A DNA stretch of 64,000 nucleotides, taken from assembly GCA_007922305.1 (NCBI GenBank), contig ML677341.1, forward strand, positions 70,618,421-70,682,420, in the 5' to 3' direction. The notes under the pieces were generated by a model. It had not been told where the DNA came from. It made no database searches and worked only from the letters and a program-made list of their open reading frames with translations. This document shows positions 56,864 through 64,000 of the stretch, in pieces (the stretch's first letter is position 1; the number at the start of each line of letters is the position of its first letter). The DNA comes from Dermatemys mawii (lineage: Eukaryota; Chordata; Testudines; Dermatemydidae). The position numbers and the translations under genes were made by a program.

Positions 56864-59800
56864 TCTTTTACTGAAGTGTGTTAGGAAGATACAGGATTGT
56901 AGGTACCCCACACCAAGCTGGTCATACTTTGTGAGTATGAATTGGCTTGTTTCAGTAGAGGTTTGGAAGTTCTGCTGTCTATTGACAGGCTATATGAAAT
57001 GAATGACTAGCCCTAGCATGTGTGAAATGGATTGGTAGCTTAAGCGGATTCTTCTGTGCTAATTGAATGTGGACAGACTAAAAATTCTCTTGTAGAGGTA
57101 TTTCTTGAAGTGAAGGCTGAAACGTGCTCGTGTGGTATAGAGAAATCTGTATTACTATAGTTGCATCTGTTTTGTTGCTAGAAGACTTCAGTTCATAGAG
57201 CTGTCAGTCTGGCAGCTTTCAGAAATGCAATATTTCAAATCCAAAATAAAATGCACAGAAGTGATAGGAAGGTAACCCTCTTACTTTCCCACACCCTGTC
57301 CATGGTACTGTATGTACATGTCCTGCCCTTAGCGACTAGAGCAAGTCTGAGAGGATATTTGAATCTTAACAGCCTTATCACTTCTCCATCTTAAGGCTGG
57401 AGCAGAGGTATGTGTATTAGTCACAAACTGCGGCAGTGATTTTTTGTTTTTGGTGGAGATTACATTTCTCACTTGTTCTTCATGCTAGGTGCTAATTTTT
57501 AATGCCCCAGGAAATAGTGTCCTGGCATATGGTTAATATGATAGATGATATATACCATACGGAGAAAGGACTACTATGAATAACTTGAGTGAGACAGAAT
57601 TTCCGCTACTTAACCTTAATGTATTTTTATAGTACAAAAACTCCAAAGTAGCTTATGCAGTTTATTACTGCAAATATCAGACTGATTTGTTGTAAAATGT
57701 GAAACTACTTGGTTTTGTGGTCAAACTAAGAAAGCATTGTTAGTTAGCAGTAAGTTTTGAACCACATTCTAGATAAAAGTTCAAATTGGTTGCTGAAAGT
57801 AAATAGAGTAATTCACTGCTTGTGCAGTGTCCCTTCAGGAAATGTCCAGAAAATGAGGGATGTCTGGCCTTGACATATGAATATTGTTTTTTGTTCTGAG
57901 TTGGACCTGCCTGGTAGTGTGAATTACAGCATTTGTCATCGATTTGACAGGCACTATCTACAGATTTGAGGATTTGTTTTTTATGCCATTTAAGAAAATG
58001 TTCCTAATTAACTTAGTCATGTTAAAAATGTTAGAGCTCAAGGGTACAGAAATAGCTGCAGTTTTTTTGGTACTTGAATTACTGAGTCAGTAATTGAGAC
58101 TAATAACTATTTACTCTCTTAACCCAACCTTTTAGTCATACAGAGGCTTAGGGTCGGGTAGTCTTATGGAGAGCAACTTATTTATCTAGGGCCAAAATGT
58201 TAAAAAGGCATTAAAAAGACAGGTCCCACTGTTTAAGAATTCTATTCCATCTTGTGAAAAGTGCTGAAGTGACAGTACCGGATAGTGAAGCCCTCTGTTC
58301 AATGAACAAGTGCAGCTTGGGTAATGACGATGCAAGATTCCTCTCCCAATGTACTGTGACCTGGAAAGTGAGAATAGCTCAGCCTCCAGGCTGACTTAAT
58401 CCTTGGTTTCTTTGCAAATATGTTATAACCTGTGCAAATCTAATCCAGCTCATTACAAAAGAGCTAGAGGTGGAAAACTGTAGAACCCTGCTACTAATTC
58501 TTGGTGTAAAATTGCCCTCCAGAGAACACACATCTGAGTTCCTCTCTGAGGAAAGCTGTGAAGATGACTTTGCCAGCCTTTTCTGTATAGAAGCTTCAAC
58601 ACTTAGGCAAATAACAAAAGAAGAATCTGGCTAACTCTATAATTTATTTGTGAATTGTGTTTAGCATCTTTTTACATCCAAGGATTTTACTGAAAGCAAG
58701 TGTAAAATATCTTAGCCTTTCATTGTCTAAATAAGAATTTAATCTTAATTTTAAAGAAGTTGTAAAAGTTGAATCTTCTAAAATTTTTTCCCTTGCTTTC
58801 CTGAAAGGCCCTTTACTCTCCTCAGTGAGAAGACCCTCACGTCAACTCCCTTAAAGTTAGCCAACACAGTTGATTGCAAACCTGAGGGGTTATGTCAGCT
58901 GTTTTTCCAAAATCTGTTTTGAAAGACAGTTTTCCTTTAAATTCTGTTAGCCTCCATATTAGATTTCAAGGAGAGCAGTAAATTATAGGCTTAATACTTT
59001 TTGCATCAGGTAGCATATGTCTGCATATATTTCCAGGAAAAACGACATTAAGGGATATTTGAGAGTACATGTCAATAAGAGAGCATAACATACATTAAAG
59101 GGATTTTGCAGTTATCCAAAAACAGTGTTCTAAAATCAAGAAATCCAGTAGTCAGTGTAAATTTAAGAAATCCAAAGGTTAAGGTATGGAAATGCACAGA
59201 GCACCTGAACAACCTTCACTGCCCTGTAGTGATGTCATGCAATAATCATTAAGCCATTTTAATGTTTAATACTCCAAGATAAGAGTAAATTGATTTTTAA
59301 AAACATGTTCAGTTTCCCACTTCAATGTGTCAACAGGATAGTGCACCTTCAGTTTCTTTCTTCTACACTAAGTAGATTCGGTACAGTGGGTAGCCTCTGA
59401 AAAGAAATATTTAGGATACCAGTCACTTTTCATAACACAGTTTGTCAGCAGAGTCTGGTGCATAAAATCTTCAGGAAACACTCACAAAGAATTGCCCCCT
59501 GTGTCCATTACCTTCCTCCTATTGTTCTTAGTGAGACTGAGGCCATAGCACCCCTAGTTAGTAACAGGGAGTATGATGACAATTCTAAAGTCTTTCATTT
59601 AGCCTATGAACAAGATTTCAGTGAGTTTTAATTAACTGTAAGGGAAGTTGGAGTCGGTTGCATTGGGAACAATCAGTGTGACTCCAAGTGCTAATTTTAA
59701 AGAATTCATTTTACTACTTTAACCAACTTGTTCTGTAGTCAGAGTAAGTGTTGTATTTTTCTTGGAAGGTACCTTTATTCTTCATGTGTAACAAAGTGGT

Positions 59801-59940
59801 TGAATATCCCTGCTATGTATGTGAAACTCAGCCTTAACTGTGGAACCACAAGTGGTACTTCCCTAATGCAACCTTTAGAAATTTATGGTGACGAGTTCTA
59901 TGGTCTAATCTAGACCAATTAATTTGCACACCTACCATCC
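56864..59940. other. Intronic stretch without recognised features
   Basis: AT-rich. I searched by eye for a splice-flanked CNOT4 RING exon and found none. Confidence 0.4.
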
Positions 59941-60050
59941 AGTCTTATTTATAGCAGTACATAAGCCAGAAGCTGGAAATGAGTGACTGGAGATGGATCA
60001 TGTGGTGATTACTTTTTCTGTTCATTCCTTCTGGGGCACCTGGCATCGGC

Positions 60051-60081
<31 letters not shown>

Positions 60082-60140
60082 CAGGATACTAGGCTAGATG
60101 GACCTTTGGTCTGACCTGGTATGGCTGTTCTTATGTAGTA
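59941..60140 (+). mobile_element. CR1 LINE 3' end with an internal T27 tract
   Basis: 'ggggcacctggcatcggc' leads into 27 Ts (60,051-60,077) and then 'aagacaggatactaggctag' and 'ggtctgacctggtatggc'. In the family the place of the Ts is normally held by 'cactgtcagaa'. The copy is otherwise well preserved. Confidence 0.75.
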
Positions 60141-60448
60141 TATTTGTAGGAAAAATGTGCTATAATTTTAAATTTCACTTACTTTAAAAACCAGAACATT
60201 AGAATTAAAAAACTGAAACCATTTCACTGAAATGTTACTTCTGAAAGTGAACATTTTGCCTCCTGACCTGTATGTGTGGGTTTGTTTAGTGTTTTTTATT
60301 TTCTTAAATAAACCACACTAGAGACAAACCATATTCTTCCTACTGGCAGGTAGAAGCATATCCTAGTTAAAATTCTATACGATTGTCCTCATCCCCCTGC
60401 AATTATGGCAAAAGTTGCGCGAAGTGCACCCATATTGTTGCTCTAAAA

Positions 60449-60533
60449 AGTGGCACTGCTTTTCTTTCTACTGTTCCACTGAGCCAGTGCTATGGCACTG
60501 CTTTTCTTTCTACTGTTCCATTGAGCCAGTGAC
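60449..60533 (+). repeat. Tandem duplication of a ~45-bp unit
   Basis: 'ggcactgcttttctttctac', 'tgttccactgagccagtg' occurs at 60,451-60,488 and again, with one change, at 60,496-60,533. Confidence 0.85.
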
Positions 60534-60587
60534 TGTGATCTACTTCATCTGTTGTCCACAGTAATACTTAATGCTTATTCTCTTCAA

Positions 60588-60735
60588 AATGCTTTACAAA
60601 TACTAGCTAATTAAACCTCAGCATCCTTCTGGGAGAATTTATCCATATTTTATGGATGGGAAAACAGACACAGCAAATCACTGGTACAGCTAGAATTAAA
60701 AGTCCGGATGTCAAATCCTATGCTTATGTAAAATG
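60588..60735. repeat. MIR-like SINE fragment
   Basis: 'aatgctttacaaatactag', 'ttatggatgggaaaacagac' and a decayed 'caaatcactggtacagct' follow the MIR-type order. It is strongly diverged. Confidence 0.4.
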
Positions 60736-61010
60736 ACTCCTCAGAGTAGGGTTATTGTGTTTTTATAATTTGAAGTACATCTGAGGGTCAGCCTGTCCCA
60801 AAACCAATAACCAGGATTTAGTAGTGGTTTGTTGCAGTGGTGGTAAAATTTGCTCAGCAGCTGAGGGATGCGGGGTGTTACACTGGGGTAAAAGGTTATA
60901 TAATGGGAGACAAGATGATACAAGTGGTATCCAAAAAACCAAGTCCAACATAACATGGATTTTATTTAAACCAGAACAAACAGTTGGATTTCACCTACAT
61001 ACAATAACTT

Positions 61011-61066
61011 TGAATAGATTAAGGTGTGTGTGTGTGTACACACACACACCCCTCTTAATCTATTCA
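61011..61066. repeat. (GT)n/(AC)n palindrome with extended arms
   Basis: TGAATAGATTAAGG is followed by alternating TG, then alternating CA, then CTTAATCTATTCA. The arms pair over about 25 bp, giving a hairpin or Z-DNA-prone cruciform. An (ATCT)n/(ATATCT)n run follows to ~61,101. Confidence 0.8.
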
Positions 61067-61553
61067 ATCTATCTATCTATATCTATATCTATATATCTAT
61101 ATTGTTACCCTAAATTTGGGCCAGCTACTAAACTTAAGGAGGATTAATGACCCACCAAATATTGGCAGAAAGAAGCACATTGATATCTAAGTTCCAAAGA
61201 GGCGGGGAGGCAGGAGGAGGAGGAGGTCAGGTCACACTCACACCCTCATATTCATGCTCCCAGGACAGGCACAGCACTGGAGGTGTCAGGATCTTTCAGG
61301 GTAAGTGTCCAACAGCACAGCAATGGATGGTGCAATGAGGGTAAATCTTCCCAAGGCAGATGGAATGCAACTCAGTTGGTCTGGGCGAAGGGCCTTCTTG
61401 GGAGGTACGAGCTTGAGAGGGAGAGAGCACAGGGCACCTTCCCCTTTTAAGGACCAGCTCCTGGCCTGCGACTAGAGATGACTAAGCTCCATCTGGTTGG
61501 TCACACTCCATGCAGTGTCCATGCTTTGAGTGTGTGATTGCTACCCGATTAAG

Positions 61554-63073
61554 AATCAGAGGGGTAGCCGTGTTAGTCTGGAATTGCAGAAGTAACAGAG
61601 TCCTGTGGCACATTAAAGTATTAGAGCATAAGCTTTCGTGAGCTAATACCCACTTCATCGGATACATGCAGTGGAAGTATCCAGGGGCAGGGATAAATAG
61701 GTAGGCAAGAATTGTGGAAAAACAACATCACCTGCTTCACAACCTAAGTTGTGCAGAACGCAATGCTACCCTACATGCAACAACGTGTTGCAATGCAACA
61801 ACCTATTTATCCAGGGGCAGGTATAAATAGGTAGGCAAGAATTGTGGAAAAACAACGTTGCCTGCCTCACAACCTAAGTCGTGCAGAACGCAATGCTACC
61901 CACAGCCTCAGAAACAACCATGACATAATCAAAGGGGCTGATAAAGGAGGTGCTGTTGTCGTCATGGACAGGTCTGACTACCAAAAGGAGGCTACCAGAC
62001 AACTCTCCAACACCAATTTCTACAGGCCACTTCGCTCAAATCCCACTGAGGAATATACTAAGAAACTGCACCATCTACTTAGGACACTCCCTACACTTAC
62101 ACAGGAACAAATTAACATACCCTTAGAGCCCCGACTGGAGTTATTCTATCTATTACCCAAGATCCACAAACCTGGAAATCCTGGACGCCCCATCATCTCA
62201 GGCATTGGCACTCTCACTGAAGGACTGTCTGCATATGTGCACTCTCTACTCAGACCCTATGCCACCAGCGCTCCCAGCTATCTCCGTGACACCACCGACT
62301 TCCTGAGAAAACTACAATGCATTGGTGACCTTCCAGAAAACATCATCCTAGCCACCATGGATGTAGAGGCTCTGTACACAAACATCCCACACAGAGATGG
62401 AATACAAGCTGTCAGGAATAGTATCCTTGATGATGCCAGGGCACAAGTGGTTGAGCTCTGTGACTTCATCCTCACACACAATTATTTCAAATTTGGTGAC
62501 AATATATACCTCCAGACCAGTGGCACCGCTATGGGCTCATGCATGGCCCCACAGTATGCCAACATCTTTGACTGACCTGGAACAACGCTTCATCAACTCT
62601 GGTTCATTCACGCCCCTTCTCTATCTACGCTACATTGATGACATCTTCATCATCTGGACCCATGGGAAAGAAACTCTGGAAGAATTCCACCATGATTTCA
62701 ACAGCTTCCACCCCACCATCCACCTCAGCCTGGACCAGTCTACACGGGAGGTCCACTTCCTAGACACCACGGTGCAAATTAATGACGGCCATATCAATAC
62801 CACCCTATACCGAAAACCTACCGACAGCTACGCCTACCTTCATGCCACCAGCTTCCATCCCAGACACACCACACGATCCATTGTCTACAGCCAAGCACTC
62901 AGGTACAATCGTATTTAACCCTGTTATCTCCAACCTGGTTCTTGCCTACCTGTTTATACCTGCCCCTGGATACTTCCACTGCATGCATCCAATGAAGTGG
63001 GTATTAGCCCGCGAAAGCTTATGCTCTAATACTTTAGTTAGTCTTTAAGATGCCACAGGACTCTTTGTTACTT
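61554..63073 (+). mobile_element. Penelope-like element with inverted ends and 13-bp duplication
   Basis: Flanks CTACCCGATTAAG (61541-61553) and CTACCCAGTTAAG (63074-63086) match at 11 of 13. The left ~165 bp and right ~150 bp are inverted copies ('agcataagctttcgtgagc' versus reversed 'agcataagctttcgcgggc', and 'aagtatccaggggcag' on both sides). A ~95-bp segment ('ccaggggcag' to 'caatgctaccc') is also repeated directly at ~61,681-61,772 and ~61,812-61,903. In between lies a reverse-transcriptase gene, truncated on both sides. Inverted or tandem partial copies are characteristic of Penelope-like insertions. Confidence 0.8.
61844..62918 (+). pseudogene. Penelope-like reverse transcriptase, truncated and frameshifted
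   Basis: Penelope-like enzymes copy their RNA into DNA and usually carry a C-terminal GIY-YIG nuclease. Here the first frame (to 62,575) holds IIKGADKGGAVVVMDRSDYQ, the LPKIHKPGNPGRPIISGIG block, motif A ATMDVEALYTNIP and motif B TSGTAMGSCMAPQYANIF. A 2-bp deletion near 62,570 shifts the frame. The next frame carries motif C LRYIDDIFIIW, then EVHFLDTTV and LYRKPTDSY, ending at 62,918. The catalytic aspartates (motif A and YIDD) are intact, but the N terminus and the nuclease are missing. It is inactive. Confidence 0.88.
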
Positions 63074-63086
63074 CTACCCAGTTAAG

Positions 63087-63800
63087 TGTCCCAGACACCT
63101 TGTCTACCATTGGAGCTCTTCTGTCTTCTAGCTGTTTAAACAGCCCATTCATCTCCCAAGCACTCCGGGGGTGGTGGGGGAAGCCACTTCACAGGTATTC
63201 AAACAGGGAAAGGAGGAGGGGTGGTTTGTAACAGACTTTTGAGCATACAAGTATACATAGGATACAGATCACTGCTGCTTGTACTTTGTGTGTGTGTCTG
63301 TGTAAAATAACTTCTAAGTGCACTTAACTAAATATAATCCTCTAGATAGAGAAATGTATTTATAGGTTGTTGTGGAGGGTAAAATTTTAGTTAAGTTCCC
63401 TTTTCTACAAATCTTTCACTGGGTACTAATGCCCAAGTTAGTCTTTGAGACTCAGGTGCCTCTCCTGACTTTCTGAAGAGATGGACTCAACTCTGCTGGC
63501 ACATTAGATTGGACCGACAAGATTCAAGTGATTTTTGGGACTCTTATTTCAGATCTCCCGGGCCATGTGAATCATAATAGGAGGTGACTGGAGATGCTGC
63601 TCAGAAGCAAACAAGAACACATGCTTAGGAATACGTCATCAGACACAGAGTGCTCTGAGCAGCCAGCTTTAACCTTAAAGGACTCTCTCTTCTGCACGTC
63701 TCTGTCCTGCTCAATCTCGCTTTCCATTTACTCTGTTTCTCTCAGTCCTGGCTTCCCTCCCTCTCTCTGCCTTCACTCCCTTGCCTTGTTTTTCTCAGAC
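63087..63800. other. Intronic stretch without recognised features
   Basis: No exon or element recognised. The open frame at 63,594-63,902 crosses into the next repeat and has no recognisable content. Confidence 0.4.
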
Positions 63801-63807
63801 TGTTTCT

Positions 63808-64000
63808 CGGGGCTTGGTTACACTTACAGGATTATAGCGCTTTTGATTATAGAGGTCCCGTTATACAGCAATATGTATAGCGCTATTGCCTGTCCACACT
63901 GAGACGTGCCAGCGGTATAGCATGGCCACATTTGCGGCACTTAAGGCGGCATTAAGAGCAGTGCATTAGGGCAGGTATCCCGCAGAGCACCTCTTCCCGA
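63808..64000 (+). mobile_element. Left end of a PIF/Harbinger-like element, cut by the window edge
   Basis: 'gggcttggttacactta' leads to 'ctgtccacactgagacgtgc', 'agcatggccacatttgcggc' and 'cccgcagagcacctcttccc'. I recognise this order as the left end of a reptilian Harbinger-type element that carries a Myb/SANT-like gene. The remainder lies outside the window. Confidence 0.5.

Noticed and set aside
61021..61101. CRISPR-like or satellite array
   Set aside because: Simple GT/AC and ATCT microsatellites with no spacer structure, in a vertebrate genome.
61844..62918. Retroviral or LTR-element polymerase
   Set aside because: Motif blocks (LPKIHKP, TMDVEALYTNIP, TSGTAMGS, YIDD) and the inverted partial ends are Penelope-like. 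No protease, RNase H or integrase is seen.
1..64000. tRNA, rRNA or snRNA genes
   Set aside because: No convincing B-box/T-loop word or small-RNA fold was noticed on either strand. A covariance-model scan would be needed to exclude diverged copies.

Overview
This is vertebrate nuclear DNA. It has split coding exons with GT-AG junctions, two CpG-island promoters and a dense load of interspersed repeats. The repeat mix (CR1 LINEs, Penelope-like elements, hAT and Tigger-like MITEs, PIF/Harbinger pieces, TG..CA LTRs) looks like a turtle. A crocodilian is a less likely alternative. The species call rests on my recall of repeat families, not on a search.

Left end (1-12,100). This is the 5' part of a gene on the minus strand that I identify with high confidence as NUP205, the inner-ring scaffold nucleoporin. 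Six coding exons are readable, at 11828-11801, 7477-7335, 5902-5731, 4596-4452, 3362-3203 and 1726-1498. They join in phase without a stop and give the first ~292 residues; the rest lies beyond the left edge. The introns hold short DNA transposons, several with exact 8-bp target-site duplications. The promoter carries a ZNF143-type element and a YY1 site over the start codon.

Middle (12,100-45,900). This ~34 kb intergenic interval is nearly all transposon debris. It holds two Tigger-like MITEs, repeated copies of a 660-bp hAT-like MITE, a nest of four elements at 18.9-20.2 kb, CR1 copies, a Penelope-like fragment and a BED-hAT transposase relic. It also holds the most interesting item: a 2.5-kb element with long inverted ends at 31,347-33,891. 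That element encodes a 563-residue protein of unknown family, broken by one stop codon. Four C/EBP-ATF (amino-acid-response type) sites lie upstream of its start at helical spacing.

Right end (45,900-64,000). A CpG island at 45.9-46.65 kb with ZNF143-type and YY1-type sites faces away from NUP205. In human, CNOT4 lies head-to-head with NUP205 at a comparable distance, so I infer this is the CNOT4 promoter and non-coding first exon with a long first intron. No CNOT4 coding exon was found in the window. The putative intron carries a solo LTR, a fold-back Penelope derivative, a second Penelope-type element with a recognisable reverse transcriptase, and at the right edge the start of a PIF/Harbinger-like element.

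There is no operon logic here. The two host genes are a divergent housekeeping pair, and the rest is mobile DNA at different stages of decay.
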